From positions 744,001 through 808,000 of the forward strand of contig JANEZZ010003061.1 of the NCBI GenBank assembly GCA_026122225.1: 64,000 nt of DNA. The letters are read 5' to 3'. The position numbers and the translations under genes are program-made. A model generated the notes under the pieces. It was not told where the DNA came from. It ran no database searches and worked only from the letters and a program-made list of their open reading frames with translations. Of this stretch, positions 45,337 through 54,470 are shown piece by piece. Source of the stretch: Heloderma charlesbogerti (taxonomy: Eukaryota > Chordata > Lepidosauria > Squamata > Helodermatidae). How positions within the stretch are numbered: position 1 is the stretch's first letter; each line of letters starts with the position of its first letter.

Positions 45337-46267
45337 ACAAATAAACCAAGCTATTACAAAATAACTGTCATTGTATATAAATATATAATATAAATATATA
45401 AAACTGTACTCACAAAGCCTTTTGTTCATTCAGGAATTGTTTCTGTTCCTTTGGAGACTATATTTTTATTTCTTGACCAGGCCTGGCCATTTTTTCATGT
45501 ATTGTTTATCATAACAATATGCTAACTTATAATTTGGTAATACTACAAGTAATTGCTTGGATAGAAAGAAAGGTGTTTTCTGAAATTACCTCATCTGTCT
45601 CTGATAAAATCTAAGAATGACTTCACTTTGCATATAAGTTGGTATGTTGGACTTAAGGATAGGTGTCTGGCTGTGGCCTGATATTTCTACCTCCCTTTTA
45701 AAGATTTTATGGAGTTTTTTCCATCTCTTTTGGAAGCAGTTCTTGGACCGTATTGGATGCTGCTTCTGAAGTCCACACTCCAATTTTGGGAGAACTTTGT
45801 CCAGTGGCAGTAGTGTCTATTTTCAAAAGCAACATGTTCAGAAGCCCCACTGCTTAGCTCATAGTTTTGTTTGGGTTTTTTTTCGACTGGATCCTGTTCG
45901 CTTCCCATACATTTCCTTAGGCTTTGTTGAATTTATTGCTATATATTTTGCCAACAGGAACTGCATTCTAAGCATTTCTAAAACCCACCAGGTACTAAAG
46001 AGATATTGTATGCAAATACCAAAACACAAAGTTCCTACCTCAGATCTTCTGTTGCAGAATTGTAATGCAGCATGATAAAGTATACCATTATTGAATCAAG
46101 TTTGCATCTTACAGTGTTTGCTGTAAAAATGTTCCATGTTTTAAAAAGTTGTTTAAAGCAATGATCTGGAATGTCCCTGCAGTAGGATCTCTTCTGTACT
46201 GAAGCCATTTTTCTGTAAGTTTTCATCTATTAAATGTCAGTTTCATTACGCTTTTTTTGTATTGCAG
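44713..46267. other. AT-rich intron leading into the exon
   Basis: Contains a (CT)n tract (45302-45333), TATAAA-rich sequence (45374-45402), and the acceptor region of the DCLK1 exon. No transposon recognised. Confidence 0.45.
45302..45333. repeat. (CT)n microsatellite
   Basis: About 16 uninterrupted CT units, 0.9 kb upstream of the exon. Confidence 0.97.
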
Positions 46268-46367
46268 GTGATGTGCCTTCAGGACTTTTTTGGCGATGAT
46301 GATATATTTATTGCATGCGGCCCTGAAAAGTTTCGTTACCAGGATGACTTCTTGCTAGATGAAAGTG
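46268..46367 (+). CDS. DCLK1: DCLK1 internal coding exon (end of second doublecortin domain)
   Basis: A 100-bp exon that reads in frame from its first base for 33 codons plus one base. The peptide begins [20 protein letters not shown] and ends [12 protein letters not shown]. It is preceded by a pyrimidine-rich tract ending TTTGTATTGCAG and followed by the donor GTAAGAAC. The family knowledge used is that DCLK1 is a microtubule-binding protein with two tandem doublecortin domains followed by a Ser/Thr kinase domain, acting in neurons and other polarised cells; this segment closes the second doublecortin domain. Met-Cys-Leu-Gln before DFFGDDDIF and the [11 protein letters not shown] ending fit DCLK1 better than DCX or DCLK2, which I remember as having CLHDFFGDDDV or [11 protein letters not shown] and RYAQDDF. 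The exon enters in phase 0 and leaves in phase 1, so the next residue (Glu in the family) starts with the final G. No other DCLK1 exon is visible. A BovB LINE starts 45 bp downstream. The sequence is undamaged, with no stop or frameshift. Confidence 0.94.
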
Positions 46368-46412
46368 GTAAGAACATCACTTTTTTTATATGTGCATTGC
46401 CATCTGTATAAA

Positions 46413-46717
46413 CCAGTCCATACTCCAGGAAATAAAGCCAGACTGTTCACTTGAGGGAATGATATTAAAGGCAAAACTGAAGTACTTTGGCCACATAATG
46501 AGAAGACAGGATACCCTGGAGAAGATGTTGATGGTAGGGAAAGTAGAAGGCAAAAGGAAAAGGGGCCGACTAAGGGCAAGGTGGATGGATGATATTCTGG
46601 AGATGACGGCTCGACCTTGGGGGAGCTGGGGTGGTGATGGCTGACAGGAAGCTCTGGCGTGGGCTGGTCCATGAAGTCACGAAGAGTCAGAAGCGACTGA
46701 CCGAATAAACAACAACA
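46413..46717 (+). mobile_element. BovB (RTE) LINE 3' end beside the splice donor
   Basis: Encodes the C-terminal tail of the BovB ORF (LKYFGHIMRRQDTLEKMLMV, then KRGRLRARWMDDI) followed by the 3' UTR CATGAAGTCACGAAGAGTCA and a CAACAACAA tail. Flanked by the exact 11-bp duplication ATCTGTATAAA at 46402-46412 and 46718-46728. 5'-truncated to 305 bp, in the same direction as the host gene. Confidence 0.93.
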
Positions 46718-47296
46718 ATCTGTATAAAACAGCAGTTCTAAGATACATTTTGGATTTCCTAATTATGCATATATGAACGATGATCATCTGGGCCAAGAGA
46801 GTTAAATCAAGCTGTTAACCTAGAGTTGGGTACAAAAGTAGTCATTTCATGTTTCCTTCAAAATCCTTGCAAATACTGCTAGCTATTAATTAGATGAATA
46901 TTTAGGAACATGAGCTAGGAGAGGGTTGAAAAATTTATGGGCTCTTAACTTACTCCATTGGTGCAAAAACTGCTGAAGTGTCCTATCCCAACTTGAACCA
47001 GTGGAGTAATTGTGAAGCCCTGGAGCCTGTGGGAGGAGTCCACACTATGGTTGTGCTCCACACCCAGCCTTCTATAACGATAATACTTGAGTAAGGAGGA
47101 GCCATGGTGTGGTCCAGTTTATCTCATGTTACCTCAGTGTGCAGGTAGGAGCTACACGGCAACAGACAAGAACACCATGGCTCTTTTGTATCAACTGAGC
47201 TAGAGAACTCTGTAGAACTCAATAGAGAACTCTATTGATGGCTGTTAGGATGTTGGCTATATGTAGCTTTCATGTTCACAGAGTCGGTATAATGCC

Positions 47297-47502
47297 ACTT
47301 AAGAACACAAGAAGACCCTTGTGAATCAGACCAAAGACTAGGCCGGCATCCTGTGGGAAGCCCACAAGTAGGACATGAGTGCAATAGCATCCTCCCACCC
47401 ATGTTTCCCAGCAACTGGTATACAGAGGCAGACTGCTTCCAATACTGGAGGTAATACATAGCCATCATGATGAGTAACCACTGATAGCCTTATCCTCCAT
47501 GA
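47297..47502 (-). mobile_element. CR1/L3-like LINE 3' end
   Basis: TTAAGAACACAAGAAGACCC, GGGAAGCCCACAAGTAGGAC and GATAGCCTTATCCTCCATG. Compare 37708 and 48520. Confidence 0.65.
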
Positions 47503-47505
47503 AAA

Positions 47506-47628
47506 CTGTGAGCGAGGGCTATTGCCTCCATACCCTGCTTCTGAGCTTCCCAGAGGCAACTGGTCGTCCACCATGGCAAGCAGGATGGTGGTCTGATCCA
47601 GCAGTAATGCTCTTACATTCTTAAACCT
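47506..47628 (+). mobile_element. Same LINE 3' end, opposite direction
   Basis: GGCTATTGCCTCCATACCCT, CATGGCAAGCAGGATGGTGG and CTGATCCAGCAGTAATGCTC, ending TTACATTCTTAAA, form an inverted copy of the family's terminal 120 bp, three bases from the previous copy. Confidence 0.65.
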
Positions 47629-48519
47629 GCATTTTAAAAAAAGTACTCTAGGCTGCAGGTCCATGCACAGATACATATCCAAAACCCCTGAATAGAATTG
47701 TAGCACAAGAACAGAACAAACACTGCTATTAAAGGAAAAAGAGAAGTACATGATTATTTTGAGAGAGATTGGAATCTCCGAAATCATCTTAATTTGCTGG
47801 TATGTTGCCTTGAGCTCTGCTTCCTTCTGCCAGTGTTTTTTAGTACACTCTCTGACTGGCAACTGACAATGCGCCAGGAAAACCTGATTCCTTTTGCAAC
47901 ATCTAATGTATTAAGGTTAGAAGTGTCATGTTTAACTGTCAGCTTTCTGTAACCTTGATTACTGTGCCCCAATGGTGAGGCGTAGAGAGGGGAAATCGCT
48001 CATAATTCCCATCTGTTGTGATTTATAGAACGTTGGCTAATGTGTTAAGCAGCTTTTTGGCTATGCTCTGGGAAGCAGACACTGCCAGCTGACTTGTTCT
48101 TCTCCCCACATCAGGAGGAGGCACTTTTACAGTAGAGACATTTCTGTGGGCATCTGGGAAATCTTTCAGATTATGCCTGATCTCAAGAAGTGGGTAGAGT
48201 CTTAAGAGTTTTGTCATAGTCTCAGATCTGAGAAACCTACATTCTGTATGAAATGTAATAAACTAGGACATGATGAATTAATTTCTTTATCATGCCACAA
48301 GGAGGCTGCCCAATGAGTCTTTGCATGAGTCATTGCTCTAGGCCTGTTTTCATTTTTTTTCATTCTCAAGGCACACCAAGGACAGTGGCTCACACAGAAT
48401 TATGGGGTGGGGATGGAATCTACCAAGGGTGACTAATGCTTGCTTTTAAAGATTCTGCAAGAAAGATGTAAGACTGATGAACATTCCCTCACAGTACCAC
48501 TGAAGATTTGCTAAAGTAT

Positions 48520-48827
48520 CTCTTAAGAACATTAAGAAGAGCTCTGCTGGATTAGACCAAAGTCCTATATAGTAAAGCATCCTGTTATCTATCATGGCCA
48601 ACCAGATTCTATGCCTGTAGGCTTCCTATAATGTGAGGTCAATAACCTTTTCATGCTACTTTCCCCCAGCATCTGGTATTCAGAGGCATACTGTCTATGG
48701 TCCTGGAAATACCATACAGTCACCATGACTAGTAGACATTGATAGCCTTAACCTCCATAAATTTGTCTAATCCCCTTTTGAAGCCGTCTAAGTTGGTGGC
48801 CATTAACGCATCTTACAAATCCCAAAT
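48520..48827 (-). mobile_element. CR1/L3-like LINE 3' end
   Basis: TTAAGAACATTAAGAAGAGC, TCTGCTGGATTAGACCAAAG, GATAGCCTTAACCTCCATAA, CCCCTTTTGAAGCCGTCTAA. Confidence 0.7.
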
Positions 48828-49062
48828 GAGGCACTACTATTTAATTTGTTCTTTGTTATGTGGACAGATTTTAAGTAATATTTAAACTCTCCTAAGTAGA
48901 GAAGTGTTCAGCTGCTTAGAACTCTTACTCATTTTTCAGGTTTTTGTTTTATTTTAGCACGTATTTGAAGATTTCCTTTTTCCATTTTCTAATTGTAGAG
49001 TTTTTAGTTTTAATACACTATTGATTTTGTAGTTAAACAGGGAAATACTTGTTTATTAATTT

Positions 49063-49177
49063 TTATTGTAAATTTGAACAAAACAAAGCAAAACAAAAAA
49101 ATTATTGTAAATTTGAACAAAACAAAGCAAAACAAAAAAATTATTGTAAATTTCAACAAAAGAAAGCAAAACAAAAT
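49063..49177. repeat. 39-bp tandem repeat, about three units
   Basis: The word TTATTGTAAATTTGAACAAA recurs at 49063, 49102 and (with two changes) 49141, each followed by ACAAAGCAAAACAAA. Exact 39-base spacing. It stops about 27 bp before a CR1 3' end. Confidence 0.95.
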
Positions 49178-49203
49178 CTTAAGAGAAAAAAATAAAATAT
49201 CAA

Positions 49204-49377
49204 CATGGAACCAATGACCTAGGGAGGTAGTGGGCTCTCCCACACTGGAGGCATTCAAGACGAGGCTGGACAGCCATCTGTCAGGGATGCTCTGACTTGG
49301 ATTCCTGCCTTGAGCAGGGGGTTGGACTCGATGGCCTTGTAGGCCCCTTCCAACCCTACTATTCTATGATTCTATGA
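49204..49377 (+). mobile_element. CR1 LINE 3' end, young copy
   Basis: Last codons of ORF2 (in-frame match to WNQLPR-VVGSPTLEAFK-type peptide), the UTR GGTTGGACTCGATGGCCTTG and an intact tail of ATTCTATG repeats. About 174 bp. Confidence 0.9.
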
Positions 49378-49463
49378 ACATGATTAATACATATGAAGTG
49401 TGTGTGTATGTGTATCTATGTGTGAAAGTACAGCTTTCTAGAAAATTAAAGAAATTCTACATA

Positions 49464-50318
49464 GGCCCTGTTCAGACACACATTGGGAAAGGGTGGTTAG
49501 TCTAACCATGGTACAGAGTGGCTAGCACTAACCCTGCCATATGTGCAGGCAACCACGACCCACAACATGGTTAGCCTAACCACTCACTAACCAGCATGGT
49601 TACTGCAGACTTCTGAACAGGCTGCCATGCATCCCAGCAGCTTCAGCAGAGGAAGCTGCTGTAGGTGGCCATTTGAGGGCCTCAGGAGAGGAAGCTGCTG
49701 TGGGTGGCAGCCAGCAGCCATCTTGGGGGCTCGGTGCCGTGGGTGACCATTTCATGGGGGTTGGGGGGTGCAGGTTTAGGGGCAGGGGCACTGTTTGAGG
49801 CAGGGATGACACTACTTGGCCAGCTGCCAGCAAGCTGGGGATGTTTTCCCTTATTGCAGCAGACACAGGTGTTTGTGCCTGGGAGTGCTAAGAGCTCAAG
49901 GTCACTGTGCCAATAACAGTGGCATGGGATCAAAAGCATCTTTTCTCCTTATGCCCTTCCCCAGTTTTCATACTGTGGGCGGGGACGGAGAGTGACGAGG
50001 TTGGCTCTCCGCTGCCATGTCATGTATTGCTAGGCAGATTTTGACCATGGAGCTCTGGAGCACTGGCAGGAGCAGCTGGGCTGATTTCAGCTGCTGTTTC
50101 CACGGAGTTGTATGGTAGAACTCAGTTAACCACAAGGGCTTGTTCAGACATCATGCTAAGCCATGGTTAGGGTTGCAAACCATGTTGCAGCATATGGTTA
50201 GTGAGTGTGGCTAGTCCATGGTTAATAAAAGACCATGGTTGGGAAAAACGTTATTCAGACTTCACGCTGAGCACAAAAATGCTAACCATAATGGCTTAGC
50301 ATGATGTCGGAACAGGCC
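49464..50318. mobile_element. Long-TIR non-autonomous DNA element, 855 bp
   Basis: Ends GGCCCTGTTCAGACACACAT and ATGATGTCGGAACAGGCC, with CCATGGTTAG/CTAACCATGG words repeated in both halves and an internal near-copy of the end (GGGCTTGTTCAGACATCATG at 50129). No coding frame with a transposase motif. The target duplication is unclear. Confidence 0.6.
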
Positions 50319-50353
50319 ACTAACTTCAACAAAGGCAGACCAAATATCCATAT

Positions 50354-50573
50354 CAGTGGGGGCTGCTGGCTCTAAATTTGGTGGGGCTGTAAATCCATTC
50401 TGGGCTTTAGTCAGAACCAGCAAGAACTCTAAAGGAGCTATCCAAGGCACTGAAGCTATTTTGGTGACAGAGTTCAGCACCTGGGATAGCTCCTTTAGAG
50501 TTCTGGCTGGTTCTGACTGAAACCCAGAATGGATGCAACACCCCACTGAAATCAGAGCCAGCAGCCTCCACTG
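50354..50573. mobile_element. Foldback MITE with CAGTGG ends
   Basis: Arms of about 95 bp: CAGTGGGGGCTGCTGGCTCT against AGAGCCAGCAGCCTCCACTG, and AACTCTAAAGGAGCTATCC against GGGATAGCTCCTTTAGAGTT. Loop about 38 bp. It sits beside or inside an L1 fragment. Confidence 0.82.
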
Positions 50574-50910
50574 AAATATGTATGCATCCATTTGCAAGTG
50601 ATGCCTATATACCACCCATTCAAATACACCCTCACTCCATTGTGTTATAGGAGGTGAGTATTTATCCTTCCAATGTTGTAATATTAACCTTTTAGCTGTC
50701 AAAAGAGCACAGAAAATCCATTTATGCTGACCTCCAGGTAGATTAAGCAGGTAGAGTAAGAGGATATGTACATCAGTAAATACTAAAGAGTGTTACAATA
50801 CAAAATTTATCTGTATAATAAGCTCCTTCCCCAAAGAGGCAACTATTGGGCATTGCCAAAACATATGACTGAGAGAAGCATTAGCAGTGTTATACCTGCA
50901 GCAATGAGCA
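50574..50910 (-). mobile_element. L1 LINE 3' ORF2 fragment
   Basis: The minus strand reads TAKRLILQHWKDKYSPPITQ followed by WSEGVFEWVVY, the same conserved L1 C-terminal block seen at 40743-41003. Upstream CATTGCCAAAACATATGAC is also L1-like. Confidence 0.7.
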
Positions 50911-50924
50911 AAACAAATTCTGTA

Positions 50925-51043
50925 GCTCAGCAGTACCTGTACTGATTGGCAGTGGCTCCACGGTCTCAGATGTGGTGGTCCTTCCCAGCACTATCTGAAG
51001 ATGCCTGGGACTGAAGCTATGACCCCTGGCATGCAAAGCATAT
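50925..51043 (-). mobile_element. tRNA-derived SINE, copy 4
   Basis: Reversed SINE body with TGGCAGTGGCTCCACGGTCT, then GGGACTGAAGCTATGACCCC (B-box region) and TGGCATGCAAAGCAT. Confidence 0.65.
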
Positions 51044-51075
51044 TTTATTATATTATATTATATTATATTATATTA
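51040..51075. repeat. (TATTA)n microsatellite
   Basis: About seven TATTA units. Confidence 0.93.
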
Positions 51076-51076
51076 G

Positions 51077-51180
51077 GACTTGAGCACGCTCCAGGAGAGA
51101 GCGCAGGACAGGAAGGCCTGGTGTGGTATGGTCCATGGGGTCACGAAGAGTCAGACATGACTGAACGACTCAACAACAAC
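51077..51180 (+). mobile_element. BovB (RTE) 3' tail fragment
   Basis: GAGCGCAGGACAGGAAGGCC, ATGGGGTCACGAAGAGTCAG and GACTCAACAACAAC. Sandwiched between two microsatellites. Confidence 0.85.
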
Positions 51181-51183
51181 CAC

Positions 51184-51228
<45 letters not shown>

Positions 51229-51246
51229 ATCTATATCTATATCTAT
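51184..51246. repeat. (CTAT)n microsatellite
   Basis: About 11 CTAT units, then ATCTAT units. Confidence 0.97.
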
Positions 51247-51620
51247 CACCTTTCCACCCAAAAATGGGTCTCAAGGTGGCTAACAATAAAATCTAGATTA
51301 AAAACAAAATCTTAATTAGAACATAACATAAAAACAAATACAGTAAAAACATAAAAACACAAGAATAAAATAAACGGCGCCAACCAATTAACCCACTTAC
51401 CCCTTTCAGAAGCCGATGAGCTTATATGCCAAAGGCCTACCTCAACAAAAATGTATTTGCCTGCTGGCCGAAAGACAACAGGAAGGGGGCCAACTTAGCC
51501 TCCCCCAACAGGGAGTTCCAGAGCCTGGGAGTAGCCCCTGGAAAGGCCCTCTCTTCTGTCCCTGCCAAACATGCCTGTGCTGGCAGCAGTGCCAATAGAA
51601 GCTTTATGGTTAGAAGCCTT
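51247..51620 (-). mobile_element. L2-like LINE 3' end
   Basis: Reversed L2 features: GGTCTCAAGGTGGCTAACAA, an A-rich stretch, and CAACAGGGAGTTCCAGAGCC with GGAAAGGCCCTCTCTTCTGT. Confidence 0.65.
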
Positions 51621-52607
51621 CAGATATCATTTGAGGAAACCAGTGTCCAAGCAACTTGCAAATGGGGACATGTCTTGGTGATTACATTCACTGAACTTCC
51701 ATTTTGTCCTTGCACTATATTTGTGTAATGTATTTGGGACATAAATGGCCCTGCTTGCAGCCTCATTCTTTAGGTTGAAATGCTGGGTGTATATGGATCT
51801 GTTAAATGAATTAAACATTTCCTTGAATGAGAGGCATGCCTTTTGTGTTAGTGTGTTATGCTAACAAGCAACTGGTACCCTATACCACTTATTAGGTACA
51901 TATTATATGTGCTAATGCTCTGGATAAGCTTCCTGAAAGTGTCTGCATATTTTCCTATAATGGCAATATCTTTTCTAAAGAGAACTTTAATTATTCAACA
52001 TCCATAATTCATTAGCTTTAGGAAAGTGCCAAACTTTCCTGGAGGCATTTGAGGATAATATATTCATTCTTAATATTCAGTAAGTCCTTTTTTAAAGGAA
52101 AAAAAATCTTATAAAAACAAACCACAGTACACCAGCTGAGAGGAGTGAAGAAAAACCTCACTGGAAAAATGCTTCAAAATTGATTAGTTTTGAAATAGTG
52201 TAATAACCTGAAATAAATTGATGAACATTTCATAAGGCCTGGAGATGGGATTGGGTGGGAGAGGGTAGAAGAAAATTGAGAAGACAGCCTGCAGGATTTT
52301 GTTTTCTTAATAAGAGATAATGTTGCATGCCAATGCAAGGTCCTTTAAAATCAAAGTACTGATGCAATCTGTATGATTTTGCAGCTCAGTTGTGCTTTGC
52401 CTAAACGCTGAAGAGCAGAGACCTAAATACCATTTTGTGGAATGCTGTTGTTATAGGGGGTGTTCCTATAAGGTGCTCCGACATTCCTGCTTTTAGAGGA
52501 ATAACTGTGCCTAATCTTGCCCCCGCTATGTGTTACTGGCAGCAAAAGATGCATAAATAGTCAAAGTAAACATGTTCAAAATATATCCCTTTACATTTGC
52601 ATTTAAG
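51621..52607. other. Unassigned AT-rich intron
   Basis: No element recognised. Confidence 0.4.
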
Positions 52608-52890
52608 CTTATTTATTTATCCCTTGATATTTATGAAGCGCTTACATTGAACAAAGTTTTAAAGTCATATACAAAACAATACAGGATAAACCCATAATAA
52701 AATACTGTATATTATTACGGGATGCTGAAGACAAGGTCACTGTTTTTGGAAAGCTTGCTGGAACAAGCTTGTTTTCTGTTGGTACTGGAAACTCAGAAGG
52801 TTCAGTGTTGTGCGTATCTAACTTACACTGTTAACGGAGTTCCAGAGTGAATGCTATGATACTAAAGGCCCTATTCTGACCCATCATGGA
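52608..52890 (-). mobile_element. LINE 3' end (L2-like), weak
   Basis: TTATTTATTTATCCCTTGAT with GAAGCGCTTACATTGAACAA and, later, GGAGTTCCAGAGTGAATGC. Confidence 0.45.
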
Positions 52891-52994
52891 CTAGAGCTCC
52901 AAAATCTTAGGCACCACCATGAGGTAACTCCTCATGAGCACACCCTTCTATGCACACACACCCGCCCCCCAGACCTAACTGTAAAGATCCTATG

Positions 52995-53393
52995 TGTCAG
53001 GGGTGTTTCTGAGTGCAGGGAGTGGGATAGCAGTTCAGATTCTGAAGGAGAACCACCAGACATGGGGGAGGTGTTTTCCCAGGCTAGTCCAGACATGACT
53101 GGGCTGGCTTCTCAGGTTACAAACATCCAGCTGGCTGAGGATGTGGGTCCCTCTTCACACACCCGCCCCGTGATGGGCAGTGAACAGGAGGAGGTGGGGT
53201 TTGGGGAGTCTGGCTTCATAGACGCGAGATGCAGGTGCAGCGCAAAGAGAGAGAAGGCAGGGGCGGAACTTAGACGGTTTACCCGATTGGCGTTGCATGA
53301 AAAGCTGCGCTTAGAGGCCTCACGATGGAGAGGGACCTCCCCCGCTTAAGTTAGGCTAGTGAGACCACCTCCCTCTTCAAATGGCGGGCAAGC
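52995..53393 (+). mobile_element. Partial LTR (U3 side), left arm of palindrome
   Basis: Begins TGTCAGGGGTGTTTCTGAG and matches the reverse complement of 53567-53960 at roughly nine positions in ten. It stops at GGCGGGCAAGC, directly against the CA end of the inverted LTR. Open frames inside are composition effects. Confidence 0.88.
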
Positions 53394-53960
53394 TGTCAGG
53401 TTTCCTTTAGCCCGCACTTTACTTCAACGCTGAAAACAAACACAGACAAGAGGCTTCGGTCTACACTTTTTAATCCATTACTTCACAGGGTCATACAGAT
53501 GCAAATTCTCAGTGACTCTCAGTCTACAAAGGAATGCTTCAGGGGATTCAAAAGGTAGTTACAAGAGTTGCCCGCCGTTTGAAGAGGGAGGCAGTATAAC
53601 TAGCTTAACTCATGGTGGGGGAGGTCCCTCTCTCTCATGAGGCCTCTAAGCGCAGCTTTTCACACAAGGCCAATCAGGTAGACTGTCTAAGTTCCGCCCC
53701 TGCCTTCTCTCTCTTTGCTCTGCGCCCGTGTCTCGCATCTATTAGGTCAGACTCCCCAAACCCCGCCTCTTCCTGTTCGCTGCCTGTCACGGGGGGGGTG
53801 AAGAGGGACCCACCCCTCAGCCAGCTGGATGTTTGTAACCTGAGAAGCCGGCCTAGTCATGCCTGCACTAGCCTGGGAAAACACCTCCCCCATGTTCGGC
53901 AGTTCTCCTTCAGCATCTGAACTGCTATCCCACTCCCTGCTCTCAGAAACACCCCTGACA
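53394..53960 (-). mobile_element. Complete LTR, 567 bp, inverted
   Basis: On the minus strand it starts TGTCAGGGGTGTTTCTGAGA and ends GGAAACCTGACA. A GATTAAAAAG polyadenylation-like signal precedes a CTTGTCTGTGTTTG run. Together with 52995-53393 it is flanked by CTATG on both sides (52990-52994 and 53961-53965). Confidence 0.88.
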
Positions 53961-54221
53961 CTATGGTATACAGGGCTTGGGGCCTGATGGAATGCCTCCT
54001 CCCATATGTATGTGCCTGTACCTTAAGAACATCCACAGAATCTCAACTGCACCCTCATTCTGTGGCACAGAGGATAGCAATGAGAGGGCTTTTTTGATAG
54101 TGGCCTGGAATGCTCTCCTAGTGCCCTCCCAAGCTTATCATTGGACTTTTCATTAAACAGTAGGAGAGGAGGCAGCAGAGGTGGCAAGATCAGTTCTCTC
54201 TCCCATCTCCACCCCCAGCTC

Positions 54222-54470
54222 TGTTTATTTATTTATTTTATTTATTGCATTTATACCCCGCCTTTTTTCCTCTTGCAAGGAACCCAAGGCGGCTTACATT
54301 ATCCTCCTCCTCTCCATTTTATCCTCACAACAACCCTGTGAGGTGGGTTGGGCTGAGAGTCTGTGACTGGCCCAAAGTCACCCAGTGAGCTTCCATGGCT
54401 GAGTGGGGACTAGAACCCGGATCTCCCAGCTCCTAGTCCAACACTCTTGCCACTACACCACACTGGCTCT
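54222..54470 (-). mobile_element. MIR-like CORE-SINE, full length
   Basis: On the reverse strand: tRNA head AGCCAGTGTGGTGTAGTGGC, B box GGGTTCTAGTCCCCACTCAG, CORE with GGGTGACTTTGGGCCAGTCA and CTCACAGGGTTGTTGTGAGG, then an L2-like end GTAAGCCGCCTTGGGTTCC and an A/T-rich tail. Confidence 0.88.

Larger units (their letters stand above)
1..46267 (+). other. DCLK1: Upstream intron of DCLK1 (3' part)
   Basis: No open frame in this span has splice-flanked, conserved coding character except those belonging to transposable elements. It is therefore read as the intron preceding the 46268 exon, continuing beyond the left edge. Its 3' end has a T-rich tract and a TTGCAG acceptor, and ATTAC or CTATTAA motifs 25-45 bp upstream could serve as the branch site. 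It could in principle contain an unrecognised gene on either strand, but I found none. Confidence 0.85.

Noticed and set aside
46268..46367. Assignment of the exon to DCX or DCLK2
   Set aside because: The residues MCLQ, DDDI and [11 protein letters not shown] fit DCLK1; DCX and DCLK2, as I remember them, have an Ala before QDDF and Val in place of the Ile.
51184..51246. A CRISPR-like or other regular array
   Set aside because: Plain tetranucleotide microsatellite without spacers, and the genome is eukaryotic.
53062..53920. Open frames of about 100 codons in the 53-kb palindrome
   Set aside because: They lie within LTR U3 sequence, differ in frame between the two arms, and have no domain.
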